From BTRG01 sp036986275 (GTDB lineage Bacteria > Pseudomonadota > Gammaproteobacteria > Acidiferrobacterales > SZUA-150): DNA of 56,347 bases. Of this stretch, positions 1-8,020 are shown piece by piece (the stretch's first letter is position 1; each line of letters opens with the position of its first letter). The translations under genes and the position numbers were made by a program. The notes under the pieces are model-generated. The model saw only the letters and a list, made by a program, of their open reading frames with translations. It was not told the origin of the DNA and did no database searches. The stretch is from the NCBI GenBank assembly GCA_036986275.1, contig BTRG01000010.1, forward strand, positions 1-56,347. The letters run 5' to 3'.

Positions 1-812
1 CTGACCGTTGAATAATGCACCTCAAAATATTCAGCTATTTCTTTCATTGTGTAGTCACCGGTGAAATAGGCCTCCACCATTGCGCGTTTCCTGTCTTTGT
101 ATATTAACTCATAATACGCCAGTGGTTTCGCCTTTGGGCGACGCTGGGTGCGTGGTATTTCACTTAGATCAGCACTTTTATCCAGTTTCCTTTGCATTCG
201 CTTTACGAAATTCTCATCACCCAGATAGATTTGTTGTGTGAGTTCTGACCATAGTCCTGGCAACCCAACACCTGCTCGAACAAAATCTTTATATTTCGCT
301 TTTGCCCGTTTGCGCTGAACGCTGAATTGGCTCAATAACCATTCAGTATCCAGCCACTGTGGTGCACTCTGCTCTCCAATCATGGCGCGGTAACTGCTCC
401 AGGGCCATTTTCCTGCGTCTCTTACCATATTGGCTCTGACAGGATTCAGCACTACATAGCGGGACAGCTCAAGAAGGTAGCTGTCTTTTTCAACCAATAT
501 TCCCTTGTAGCGTCCCTGAAAGACATGCCCGACTCGTTGGTGGGTATAATTGAAGTACTGCGTGTAAACTCCATTGAGTTGGCGCATCCCTTTGGATAGA
601 TTGCCTTCGATGGTTTCAACCACGATATGGTAGTGATTGCTCATCAGGCAGTAAGCATGGCACTTCCAATTGTACCGTTTGCATACTTGGCCAAATAGAT
701 CTAACCATTTTTCCCGATCGATATCATACAAATAGATATCTTCCCGGCGATCTCCGCGTGAGGTGACATGGTAGATTCCACCAGCCAATTCAATACGTAA
801 TGGTCTACTCAT
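1..812 (-). CDS. REP-associated tyrosine transposase (RAYT, Y1_Tnp family), 3' end outside window
   Basis: Reading the minus strand from the ATG at 812 gives about 270 uninterrupted codons running off the left edge. The protein starts MSRPLRIELAGGIYHVTSRG, typical of TnpA_REP/IS200-like proteins. The HUH nuclease motif is visible as SNHYHIVVE, and the likely catalytic tyrosine lies in LSRYVVLNPVRA. Near the truncated end a short helix-turn-helix (MKEIAEYFEVHYSTV) appears, common in the longer members. RAYT proteins are single-strand nucleases tied to REP palindromes and are usually domesticated, not insertion sequences with their own ends. A small palindrome and repeats lie directly upstream of the start (818-917), as expected. 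Family assignment is firm; whether it is active is unknown. Confidence 0.9.
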   Translation of the reverse strand, partial: MSRPLRIELAGGIYHVTSRGDRREDIYLYDIDREKWLDLFGQVCKRYNWKCHAYCLMSNHYHIVVETIEGNLSKGMRQLNGVYTQYFNYTHQRVGHVFQGRYKGILVEKDSYLLELSRYVVLNPVRANMVRDAGKWPWSSYRAMIGEQSAPQWLDTEWLLSQFSVQRKRAKAKYKDFVRAGVGLPGLWSELTQQIYLGDENFVKRMQRKLDKSADLSEIPRTQRRPKAKPLAYYELIYKDRKRAMVEAYFTGDYTMKEIAEYFEVHYSTV

Positions 813-817
813 ACCCT

Positions 818-838
818 AAGCATAGTTCAGCTATGCTT
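818..838. repeat. Small palindrome beside the RAYT gene
   Basis: Perfect 8-bp inverted repeat AAGCATAG / CTATGCTT with a 5-nt loop (TTCAG), six bases upstream of the transposase start codon. RAYT proteins bind and cut REP hairpins, so this is a plausible cognate site or leader hairpin. The right arm and following bases recur at 883-917. No classic GTAG-type guide tetranucleotide was recognised. Confidence 0.6.
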
Positions 839-917
839 TATTGCAAGACCTGACCCCTTGACTGCTGACCCCTTGACCTGCACAGCTATGCTTTATTGCA
901 AGACCTGACCCCTTGAC
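828..917. repeat. 35-bp direct repeat pair with TGACCCCTTGACC iterations
   Basis: The same 35 bases occur at 828-862 and 883-917, 55 bp apart; each starts CAGCTATGCTTTATTGCAAG. Around them a shorter unit related to GACCTGACCCCTTGACCTG is reiterated imperfectly up to about 946. The cluster fills the space between the transposase and the metH tail, so it probably marks a recombination or insertion junction. The link with RAYT-family elements is an inference from adjacency. Confidence 0.75.
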
Positions 918-946
918 CTGTGCTTGACCTGTGACCCCTTGACCTG

Positions 947-1159
947 CACGAGGCCAATTCCAGTATCACACTCACCGAGCACTATGCCATGTCGCCTCCG
1001 GCCTCAGTCAGCGGCTTTTACTTCGGCCATCCTGAGGCACGTTACTTTGCCGTAGGCAAGATACAAAAGGATCAAATCGAAGACTATGCCAGACGCAAAG
1101 GCATGGATGTTAAAGAGGCCGAGAAGTGGTTAGGTCCAAACCTGGGATACGAGAACTGA
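947..1159 (+). pseudogene. metH: C-terminal remnant of cobalamin-dependent methionine synthase
   Basis: The frame from about 947 to the TGA at 1157-1159 encodes roughly 70 residues matching the very end of the MetH reactivation domain: ITLTEHYAMSPPASVSGFYF, then a YFAVGKIQKDQIEDYARRKG segment, ending WLGPNLGYEN. Full MetH is about 1,200 residues, so over 90% is missing. The reading frame continues upstream into the TGACCCC repeat array, with no start codon or ribosome-binding site. I infer that a rearrangement linked to the RAYT/repeat region removed or separated the gene. An intact metH may exist elsewhere; a contig misjoin is also possible. Confidence 0.88.
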
Positions 1160-1521
1160 ATCCTGGCACAAGCAGACTGGGGCATAAGCCGGGATGTGCA
1201 ATAGATCCTGGGTTGTTATCAGTCTTTAAACAAGACTTTTAATGATTCCGTCCATGGAACGAGTCGGAATTTACGCATCGAAGATAACCATTAACAATGC
1301 AGGCTTTTTCAACAAGAAAAATATCTGTATAACCTTCCGTGCCTGGTTTGTGATGCATTCATAGGTACAACCCATGGCGTCGGCGGGCATGACCAGTGGA
1401 GCCCGGCCCGGCGCCATTTATCCGCCCCTTTCGGGCGATTATCGTCCTCAGGGCCGGGCGGGAGGCAGCATCCCCCATCCCGTCTATACTGTTCGAGAAT
1501 ACAGGAATCTCAGGGGCTCGC
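1160..1521. other. Intergenic stretch with nested inverted repeats
   Basis: No convincing gene lies here. The first 200 bases show nothing recognisable. Close to the next gene there is a perfect 9-bp inverted repeat GCCCGGCCC (1401-1409) / GGGCCGGGC (1451-1459), enclosing a smaller perfect 5-bp hairpin CGCCC / GGGCG (1423-1437). A TATACT hexamer sits at about 1483-1488, a possible -10 element without an obvious -35. If transcription starts further upstream, the repeats would form a structured leader for the WYL gene. Confidence 0.5.
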
Positions 1522-1998
1522 GTGCAACATCAATTTGTCAGTCTTTTCAGCCAGGCCATTAAAGACCAACGCCGCGTCGTGCTGCGCTACGATGGCCAGG
1601 ACCTGGTGCGTATCGTGGAGCCACACGCCCTCTATCTGGACGAAAATAATGATATCCTGGTAGACGCCTACCAGACCCGAAGCGGCCGCGAGGGGACGAA
1701 TTCCGAGCGCTGCTGGATGACGTTCGCACTGAGAAAAATCGACTCCCTGTACCATATCAACAAGATTTTTGAGACGCGTACGTTGGAAGGCTTCGAGCGC
1801 TCCCACGCACGTTATCGCACGGCCCTGATCGCCATGGTCAAGCACAACATCATCAAGACCACACAACCGGAAATCATCAAGCAAGAGGCCGATAAACCTG
1901 ATCGCGTCTATGATCAGGCCCGTGGTCTGTGGATGGGCATTAACAGCGTCATCGACCAGATCCTGGCCAACGACCACCATCGTGGTCGAGGTCAATAA
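1522..1998 (+). CDS. WYL-domain-like protein
   Basis: 158 residues from the GTG at 1522. I prefer this start over ATG codons further upstream because an AGGGG ribosome-binding site lies six bases before it, and because the upstream extension is low-complexity and overlaps the inverted repeat. The sequence AIKDQRRVVLRYDGQDLVRI followed by VEPHALYLDENNDILVDAY resembles the WYL fold: an SH3-like ligand-sensing domain found in many transcriptional regulators. No helix-turn-helix is present, so this is a stand-alone domain protein of unknown ligand. It is followed directly by a strong terminator, so it is probably monocistronic. Confidence 0.6.
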   Translation: MQHQFVSLFSQAIKDQRRVVLRYDGQDLVRIVEPHALYLDENNDILVDAYQTRSGREGTNSERCWMTFALRKIDSLYHINKIFETRTLEGFERSHARYRTALIAMVKHNIIKTTQPEIIKQEADKPDRVYDQARGLWMGINSVIDQILANDHHRGRGQ

Positions 1999-2034
1999 GA
2001 CTCGTTTTCTCGTCACCCCCCCTGCTAAGACGAC

Positions 2035-2061
2035 TGGCGCCACGGATGGCGCCATTTTTTT
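2035..2061 (+). terminator. Rho-independent terminator after the WYL gene
   Basis: Perfect 7-bp GC-rich stem TGGCGCC / GGCGCCA with a 6-nt loop, followed by seven T residues (2055-2061). It lies 37 bases past the stop codon at 1998, on the same strand. Confidence 0.9.
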
Positions 2062-2154
2062 ATTCTTTTGTCCGCGTACATATTGGTTTTCCGACAGGCG
2101 ATCGCCCTGTGTTGACATGATAAGCTACGACGCCTTTCGGCACTGGATAACACT

Positions 2155-3294
2155 ATGCAACTTGTTACAGACGACAGCGCGCTGCGGGATGTCTGCGCGC
2201 AACTGGGCCTACACACTGTGTTGGCCGTGGATACCGAATTCCTGCGTGAACGCACCTACTACGCCCAATTGGGTCTGATACAAATTGCCAGCGAAGACCT
2301 GGCCTGCGCCATAGACCCGCTGGCGCTGAATAATCTGGATCCACTGAAAGACCTGATGTTTAACCCGGCCATAACCAAGGTCATGCATGCCGGTAGTCAG
2401 GACATGGAGATTTTTTATGACCTATGGGGGGAATTGCCTGCCCCGGTGCAAGACACCCAGCTCATGGGCGCCTTGCTGGGCCTGGGTGAACAAATTTCTT
2501 ACAGCAACCTGATTCATTCCATACTCGATGTTCAGCTGGAAAAGGATCAGACCCGCACGGACTGGACGCAACGGCCTCTCACAAACAAGCAGATCGACTA
2601 TGCCATACATGATGTGTATTACCTGATACGCGCCTATCCTGTATTGCAACAACGTCTGTCAGACCTGGGCCGCGCAAACTGGCTGGATGAAGACTTCGCC
2701 GCGCTCTCTGACAACGCACGTTATGAAGTGGATGCTGATAATGCCTGGAAGCGTGTGAAGGGCATACAAAAACTTAGCGGTCCCAAATTGGCCATTGTCA
2801 AAGTCATTGCCCGTTGGCGCGAACAGGAGGCCATCTCCCGTAACAAACCCCGCCGTCACATACTCAGTGATGAAGCCATCGTGGCACTGGCGCAAATGGC
2901 GCCAGTCTCAGTGAATCAATTGCAAAGCAGACGCGAGTTTAGTGATCACATCATTAAACGCCTGGGACACCGTTTGATCGAATTGGCAGAAGAAGGCAGG
3001 GCCCTGCCGGAGTCTGCCTGGCCTGTTTTAAATAAAAAGCAACGACTCAGTCCCAATCAGGAAGCCATTACCGATGCACTGGCCGCTATCGTCAAGGTCT
3101 GCGCCAATCGGGATAGTATCAGTGTTAATAGTTTATGCAGTCGCAAATCTTTGGAAAAACTGGTGCGTGGTGATCGTGATCTTATGGTATTGCAAGGCTG
3201 GCGCAAGGCCAGCTGCGGTCATTACTTGCTGGAGTTTATTGAAGGCACATCAAGCATCACTGTGATGGATGAAAAGTTAACGCTGGAGGTATAA
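2155..3294 (+). CDS. rnd: Ribonuclease D
   Basis: 379 residues, the usual length for this 3'-5' exoribonuclease that trims tRNA precursors and other stable RNAs. The DEDD nuclease motifs are visible: D26 and E28 in LAVDTEFLRERTYY (Exo I), HAGSQDMEIFYD (Exo II region), and DYAIHDVYYLIRAYP (Exo III, with the conserved Tyr and Asp). The HRDC RNA-binding domain follows from about residue 205. Position after a terminator suggests its own promoter in 2062-2154. pldA follows 36 bases downstream with its own strong ribosome-binding site. Confidence 0.96.
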   Translation: MQLVTDDSALRDVCAQLGLHTVLAVDTEFLRERTYYAQLGLIQIASEDLACAIDPLALNNLDPLKDLMFNPAITKVMHAGSQDMEIFYDLWGELPAPVQDTQLMGALLGLGEQISYSNLIHSILDVQLEKDQTRTDWTQRPLTNKQIDYAIHDVYYLIRAYPVLQQRLSDLGRANWLDEDFAALSDNARYEVDADNAWKRVKGIQKLSGPKLAIVKVIARWREQEAISRNKPRRHILSDEAIVALAQMAPVSVNQLQSRREFSDHIIKRLGHRLIELAEEGRALPESAWPVLNKKQRLSPNQEAITDALAAIVKVCANRDSISVNSLCSRKSLEKLVRGDRDLMVLQGWRKASCGHYLLEFIEGTSSITVMDEKLTLEV

Positions 3295-3330
3295 TCACTT
3301 AGCACTACTAATAAAACAGGGAGGTTACAT

Positions 3331-4320
3331 ATGCATAGAGTAATTTCTTCAGGACTGGTCATGCTGTTCCTTGTTCACAGCACCGGCCTGGCTGCCGCAG
3401 AGAAGTCTGCCGATGTAAAATCACCCGGCGAAAAATCCCTAGGCGTCAGGATAATTGAGGATTTGGAAGAAACATGCCGCAAGGAAGAAGATGACGTCAT
3501 CACGGAACGTATCTGTTTTGAACGTCACCTCATGGGCAATCGTTATGCACTATTACCGCACCACCCCAATTATGTCATGCCACTCACGCAAAACGCCAGC
3601 CCAAATAAGAGCACATGGGAACTGCAGGGATACGAAGGTGACCCCAATCAGGAAGAAGTGGTCTATCAGATCAGCTTTAAATTCCCGTTGTGGGTACCCA
3701 TAGACCCCAACAATGCCGATTTACGAACCCGCCCGTTCTCGGTCTTTATCGGTTACACACAGCGCGCCTTCTGGCAGTTGTATAACAAACCCAACTCAGC
3801 GCCCTTTCGTGAAACCAACCACGAACCTGAGTTATTGTTTTATTATTTTCCGGACTTGAAGTTCAACCAGTGGGCCATGCCTGTTATCACCCTGGGCATC
3901 AACCATCAATCCAACGGCCGATCTGAACCCTCGTCACGCAGCTGGAACCGTGTGTACCTGGATATTATTGTCGCGCACGACAAATTCGCCCTCAGCCTCC
4001 GGCCCTGGTACCGCATACCGGAAAGCCGCGCCGAGGACGACAATCGCGATATCCTGGATTACATGGGTTATGGCGATTTAAAAATGGCCTATCGCTTCTC
4101 GGATAACTGGCAAAGCAGCATCCTGGTACGCAACAATCTTGAAATTCAGGATGAGAACCGTGGCGCCGTACAACTGGATGTGGCCTGGGCGTCGAACTTT
4201 CTGAATCATAAACTCAGCCTCTATGGCCAGGTCTTTCACGGTTATGGCGAGAGCCTGATTGATTACAATCATGTCAATACGCGCGTGGGGATAGGCTTCC
4301 TGGTCAGTAACTGGCTGTAG
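3331..4320 (+). CDS. pldA: Outer-membrane phospholipase A1
   Basis: 329 residues with a Sec signal peptide ending near ...GLAAA (about residue 23). The OMPLA active-site block INHQSNGRSEPSSRSWNRVY places the catalytic His192, Ser194 and Asn206 with exactly the 2- and 12-residue spacing seen in the E. coli enzyme (H142/S144/N156). The protein forms a 12-stranded barrel that dimerises with calcium and degrades phospholipids misplaced in the outer leaflet, keeping outer-membrane asymmetry. Start supported by GGGAGG eight bases upstream. It converges on the SseB-like gene with only 18 bases between. Confidence 0.96.
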   Translation: MHRVISSGLVMLFLVHSTGLAAAEKSADVKSPGEKSLGVRIIEDLEETCRKEEDDVITERICFERHLMGNRYALLPHHPNYVMPLTQNASPNKSTWELQGYEGDPNQEEVVYQISFKFPLWVPIDPNNADLRTRPFSVFIGYTQRAFWQLYNKPNSAPFRETNHEPELLFYYFPDLKFNQWAMPVITLGINHQSNGRSEPSSRSWNRVYLDIIVAHDKFALSLRPWYRIPESRAEDDNRDILDYMGYGDLKMAYRFSDNWQSSILVRNNLEIQDENRGAVQLDVAWASNFLNHKLSLYGQVFHGYGESLIDYNHVNTRVGIGFLVSNWL

Positions 4321-4338
4321 GTAAGTGACTTTTATAGA

Positions 4339-4779
4339 TTACTGTGCCGGCGTCCCATGTTCCTGGCTATCGCGCAAACTATTTATAATCTGTTGTACCT
4401 GCTCCGGAACAAGATCCAGTCCCTGATCAGAATCCGGATTAATGGATATGGCGCATCCCTCCTGTACCACCGCCAATACCCAATAAAACTCCGCCAGTAA
4501 TCCGCCTCCATAACCCTCAAACCGGCTGACAAAACTCTTTGCACGTTCAGGACTGCTAAAAGTAATTAGCACCGGTACTCCTTCTTCAGTATCTATAATT
4601 AAAGGTTTGGGTACGTCTTCCTTGGTCTGTAAACCGCCAATCTGATATTTTTCGTGTACCGGCATAAAGACCTCGGAACCAATCAGAAAATTGATAAACG
4701 CATCGCCATCGATATCTCCCAGATGCAGGGCTACCAGTTTTTTTTCCAGTTCATTACGCGCTTCTATTTCTTCAGTCAT
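4339..4779 (-). CDS. SseB-family protein
   Basis: 146 residues resembling the SseB N-terminal domain: an N-terminal helix (EARNELEKKLVALHLGDIDG), a segment with FMPVHEK, then PVLITFSSPERAKSFVSRFE. The molecular role of this family is not settled. It starts two bases after the stop codon of cnoX, so the two are very probably co-transcribed and translationally linked; this placement hints at a role near the CnoX chaperone, but that is inference. Confidence 0.65.
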   Translation of the reverse strand: MTEEIEARNELEKKLVALHLGDIDGDAFINFLIGSEVFMPVHEKYQIGGLQTKEDVPKPLIIDTEEGVPVLITFSSPERAKSFVSRFEGYGGGLLAEFYWVLAVVQEGCAISINPDSDQGLDLVPEQVQQIINSLRDSQEHGTPAQ

Positions 4780-4781
4780 AA

Positions 4782-5660
4782 TCAGTGCTCTTTTATTGCC
4801 TGCATTTCAGACTGGTATTTTCTGACCAGTTCATGATCGGCACCCAACATATTAAATATTGCCATCAAACCACGAAAACCAATATCATTACGAAATTCAC
4901 GTTCGCTATGAGCCAGGCGTAATAACATATCCAATGCGCCCTCAAAATCATTTTCCACCAGTGCCTGCGCAGCAAGTAAAAAATAGTTTTCCAGATCTTT
5001 TGGCTGTTCTTTAATACGCTCAAACAATTGTTCACGTGAGGGAGCCGATTGCGCTGCAACAATAAACTCTGCATGGGTATACAGGTTACATAACTCGCTG
5101 TCAGTCAACAATATGATATCCACTGCATCCACCAGCTTGATCACAGCATGATATTCACCATCCAGCATTAATAATTTGGCCCGGGTCCTGAAAATGCGTG
5201 GATTCCTGCTGTCACCCTCGACAGCCCTGGTCAGCATTTCATGGGCCTGGGGTTTTTCTCCCTGCTGATATAACTTTACGGCTTCCAGAATCAGAGCATC
5301 GGAAGGTCGCTGTACACAGGTATCTATTAGACTACGATATTCCTGCAACCCTTGCGCACCACGCACCTGCCCCACTACGCTGGCGCCATGATAGAGCTGG
5401 ACCAAGGGTAAACTAATAACATTACAATACCGGGCCAGATCACTCTGTTTGTCTGTATTGACATTCACCAGCAATAGTCGTCCTTCATACTCATTCACCA
5501 ACTCCTGCAAGACATTCCATGCTCGCAAGCAGGGTCCGACCCCGGGTGACCAGAAATTCACCAGTACCGGGCCTTTATGCGAATTCTGGAGTACCAGTGT
5601 GTCGAAGTTTCCGGCATCAGCATCAAAAACGTAGGGCAAGTGCGCTTGTGTCTGGCTCAT
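4782..5660 (-). CDS. cnoX: CnoX/YbbN-type thioredoxin-TPR co-chaperone
   Basis: 292 residues. An N-terminal thioredoxin fold (about 1-115) contains NFWSPGVGPCLRAW, where only the second cysteine of CxxC remains (C44; the first position is valine 41). The rest is helical and TPR-like (LYQQGEKPQAHEMLTRAVEG and later repeats), ending in the family-typical LVRKYQSEMQA. E. coli CnoX likewise lacks a full CxxC and acts as a holdase that passes oxidised clients to GroEL and DnaK. The loss of the first cysteine therefore supports CnoX over a redox-active thioredoxin. First gene of a pair with the SseB-like gene. Confidence 0.88.
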   Translation of the reverse strand: MSQTQAHLPYVFDADAGNFDTLVLQNSHKGPVLVNFWSPGVGPCLRAWNVLQELVNEYEGRLLLVNVNTDKQSDLARYCNVISLPLVQLYHGASVVGQVRGAQGLQEYRSLIDTCVQRPSDALILEAVKLYQQGEKPQAHEMLTRAVEGDSRNPRIFRTRAKLLMLDGEYHAVIKLVDAVDIILLTDSELCNLYTHAEFIVAAQSAPSREQLFERIKEQPKDLENYFLLAAQALVENDFEGALDMLLRLAHSEREFRNDIGFRGLMAIFNMLGADHELVRKYQSEMQAIKEH

Positions 5661-5722
5661 AGTGCAACTAACCGATTAATGTAAATATTTCCAATATTAC
5701 TTTGGGCGCGTATCATATGTCC

Positions 5723-6043
5723 CTAATCCAGCCGAAAGGCATCCATTTCCACTTCACCAATTCGCATACCGAGCAAGACAACCCGTCCATAATATCGCTG
5801 CGCACCCGTTCGTGCGAACTCAAAAAAATAGAGCCGGCAGATCTCTATGCTGCCGACTTCATTGCGTCGTAGCCAGGTTTTCTTGACGGCAACAGTATCA
5901 TCCAGAAATTGAACGTCCGCCTGTTTACAAGCAGACCGTCCTGCCGCGCGCGCAATGTCCTTGGCCCGGGTGGTATCCATCCAGAACCAGCCGAGAAAAA
6001 CCAACAATAGTAACAGCAGAATATTTTCCAACCCTAGCCCCAA
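5723..6043 (-). CDS. DUF3301 membrane-anchored protein
   Basis: 106 residues. One N-terminal transmembrane helix (LENILLLLLLVFLGWFWMD) is followed by a soluble part with conserved-looking ARAAGRSACKQADVQFLDDT and RLYFFEFARTG. This pattern matches the DUF3301 family of small gammaproteobacterial inner-membrane proteins of unknown function. It follows ychJ on the same strand after 58 bases, a plausible two-gene operon. Confidence 0.8.
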   Translation of the reverse strand: MGLGLENILLLLLLVFLGWFWMDTTRAKDIARAAGRSACKQADVQFLDDTVAVKKTWLRRNEVGSIEICRLYFFEFARTGAQRYYGRVVLLGMRIGEVEMDAFRLD

Positions 6044-6101
6044 TGTTGCACGAAGGATTCGATCTCATGGCAATAACCCGTCACTGATATTTTGAGGGAA
6101 T

Positions 6102-6593
6102 TCAGTCGCAACAGCATTTTTTGTATTTCTTGCCACTACCACAGTGACAGGGTTCATTTCGACCCAGCTTGTCCGGTTTCCTGGTGGTAGGCACACCGGT
6201 AGTGCCGTCCCGATAGCGCCACTCACCCTGCTCCCTGACAAAGACACTGCGTTCATGCAATTGACCCACCTCCCCCGATACATCAAAACTGGCCACAAAC
6301 TCCACCGCACCCCACTCATCCTCCGGCCCACCCGCTTCACTGCCAATCACCCTGAGTCCGGTCCATGCCATGGGCGGTTCGTTCATATCAAACTCAACGG
6401 GTCGCGTAGTCTCACTCCATGTTTTCTGCAGGTAATCGCTCGCACCCAGACAGTAGGCAGTGTAGCGTGAGCGCATAAGGGACTCCGCGGTTGTAGCCCG
6501 GGTCCTGCCATCAATAACAGGTTGGCAGCAACTGGAATATGTCATGCCGCTACTGCAAAGGCATGGATCTTCATTACGGATTGAAACGCTCAT
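6102..6593 (-). CDS. ychJ: YchJ family protein (UPF0225) with SEC-C motif
   Basis: 163 residues. An N-terminal cysteine motif (DPCLCSSGMTYSSCCQPVIDG) precedes an NTF2-like core (AESLMRSRYTAYCLGASDYL), and the C terminus carries a SEC-C zinc motif (RNEPCHCGSGKKYKKCC) like that in SecA. Length is close to the E. coli protein. Function is unproven; zinc binding is expected from the motifs. Likely first gene of an operon with the DUF3301 gene and divergent from the acyltransferase at 6680. Confidence 0.9.
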   Translation of the reverse strand: MSVSIRNEDPCLCSSGMTYSSCCQPVIDGRTRATTAESLMRSRYTAYCLGASDYLQKTWSETTRPVEFDMNEPPMAWTGLRVIGSEAGGPEDEWGAVEFVASFDVSGEVGQLHERSVFVREQGEWRYRDGTTGVPTTRKPDKLGRNEPCHCGSGKKYKKCCCD

Positions 6594-6679
6594 ATACGGT
6601 CATTTTTAACTCAGAATATTAGGCGTAGCTTACCACGACCTTTATACTATGAGTCAGGGATGATACTTGTTAATGAAAA

Positions 6680-7429
6680 ATGATCTATAAAATCCTACGT
6701 ATTGCATGGTTGTTGATCAACTGGCTGGAGCTGGCGCTGTTTACAACATTGCTCTATGTAATGAGCTACCTGCCCAACAGGCTGCTGGGTAATTACTACT
6801 TTCATCTCTTCCGCGCCTGGTGTCGCACCTTCGTCCGGGCATTGGGTGTAGATTTGCGTCTGCATCAAAAACACAAAAGGCCATTACCTGAACAATACAT
6901 TCTCATCGCCAACCACCCTTCTGCCTTTGAAGATGTCGGCATTCCGGCATTATTCAACGTTTATTCGCTGGCCAAGGCCGATGTGGCCAAATGGTGGTTG
7001 GTGGGTCGCATCAACCAGGCCACGGGTACACTGTTTGTAAAACGTGTATCCAAGGACTCCCGCAAGGCCGCCCACGACGATCTGATCGCTGAGCTGAAAA
7101 AAGGACATAATATTGCCCTCTATCCTGAGGGGGGGTGTAAAGGCCGGCGTATCTATGAGTCCTTTCGATATGGCGCCTTTGATATCTCCCTGGCAACCGG
7201 CATACCTATCGTCCCGGTATTCCTGCACTACGAAGCGCAGCAAGATTTTGAATGGCAAGAACCCTTTACGTTAATCGACAAGATCTGGCACATGGTTAGG
7301 ACACAGAATAATCACGCCAATTACTATGTCTATGATGCCTTAGACCCCAAAGACTTCAGCGACAAGGAAAGTTACACCCAATATGCCCATGATCTCTACT
7401 TGCAATGGCAGGAAAGGTATCTTACCTGA
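6680..7429 (+). CDS. 1-acylglycerol-3-phosphate acyltransferase-like protein (PlsC family)
   Basis: 249 residues with an N-terminal hydrophobic anchor (about 1-30) and the PlsC blocks: block I as LIANHPSAFEDVG, block III as ALYPEGGCKGRR and block IV as TGIPIVPVFL. PlsC enzymes transfer an acyl chain to lysophosphatidic acid at the inner membrane. The usual NHxxxxD is altered here to H-x4-E followed by D, so the catalytic dyad may be shifted or the substrate may differ (ornithine-lipid or lyso-lipid acyltransferases are related). Isolated gene, divergent from ychJ. Confidence 0.75.
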   Translation: MIYKILRIAWLLINWLELALFTTLLYVMSYLPNRLLGNYYFHLFRAWCRTFVRALGVDLRLHQKHKRPLPEQYILIANHPSAFEDVGIPALFNVYSLAKADVAKWWLVGRINQATGTLFVKRVSKDSRKAAHDDLIAELKKGHNIALYPEGGCKGRRIYESFRYGAFDISLATGIPIVPVFLHYEAQQDFEWQEPFTLIDKIWHMVRTQNNHANYYVYDALDPKDFSDKESYTQYAHDLYLQWQERYLT

Positions 7430-7673
7430 CTTCATTAGGCCTGCTGGTATATATGATACTGGATGGGCCATACTGTAATATTATATGGCAGCTGCTAACT
7501 ATATTATGCTATCATCATGATATGCGTATCCTGTTAACACAAGATATTTCAATAGCAATTATTGCATGTTCTGTTATTTATATAAATATCAATAAAAAAG
7601 AAGTATCATTTATAGATTGCGCCATAGCCACCGGGACACTTCAACATATTTACTACACCAAGCGTTAGCCAAA

Positions 7674-7952
7674 TTACACGGAATTCCCGTCTATCAACAA
7701 TATTTTTTGCAACCGCGTCATGCGCTTGATTTCTGATTCCCGCTTCTGCGCCCAGGAACGGTCCCGTGCCCCTTCCTTGTACACCAACCTGACGGGTCTA
7801 CGAGCTCGGGTATAGCGCGCAGCAACAGTATTATGATTATGCTCCTCTACTCTTCTGTCTACATCCCTGGCAACACCAGTATAGAATGTGCCATCTGCAC
7901 ATTCAACGATATATACCCACCAGTCATGAGATACTACAGAATTCATATTCAT
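7674..7952 (-). CDS. GIY-YIG nuclease-superfamily protein (UPF0213-like)
   Basis: 92 residues from the ATG at 7952; a further upstream extension is open but unlike the family. The GIY-YIG core is clear: WWVYIVECADGTFYTGVA, then RRVEEHN and a C-terminal helix SEIKRMTRLQK. The second tyrosine (FYTGVA) and the following arginines are kept, so a nuclease fold is likely. Small UPF0213 proteins have no assigned biological role. It is transcribed away from the hydrolase at 8021; their starts are only about 70 bases apart. Confidence 0.85.
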   Translation of the reverse strand: MNMNSVVSHDWWVYIVECADGTFYTGVARDVDRRVEEHNHNTVAARYTRARRPVRLVYKEGARDRSWAQKRESEIKRMTRLQKILLIDGNSV

Positions 7953-8020
7953 AATGTTATCATGGCCGCTGGATAATCCTGCTTCAATTACATCGAACAC
8001 TACACAGCAATCAAAATCTA

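Noticed and set aside
1510..2118. 202-codon open frame antisense to the WYL gene
   Set aside because: Shadow of the WYL gene: no family similarity, it runs through the terminator, and it lacks a start signal.
4782..5660. CnoX thioredoxin domain lacking its first active-site cysteine as a damaged gene
   Set aside because: Known CnoX/YbbN proteins also lack a full CxxC and act as chaperones, so this is normal for the family.
7405..7668. 87-codon open frame after the acyltransferase gene
   Set aside because: It overlaps the acyltransferase end, lies in unusually AT-rich DNA (7490-7673), has no ribosome-binding site and no recognisable product. Treated as non-coding.
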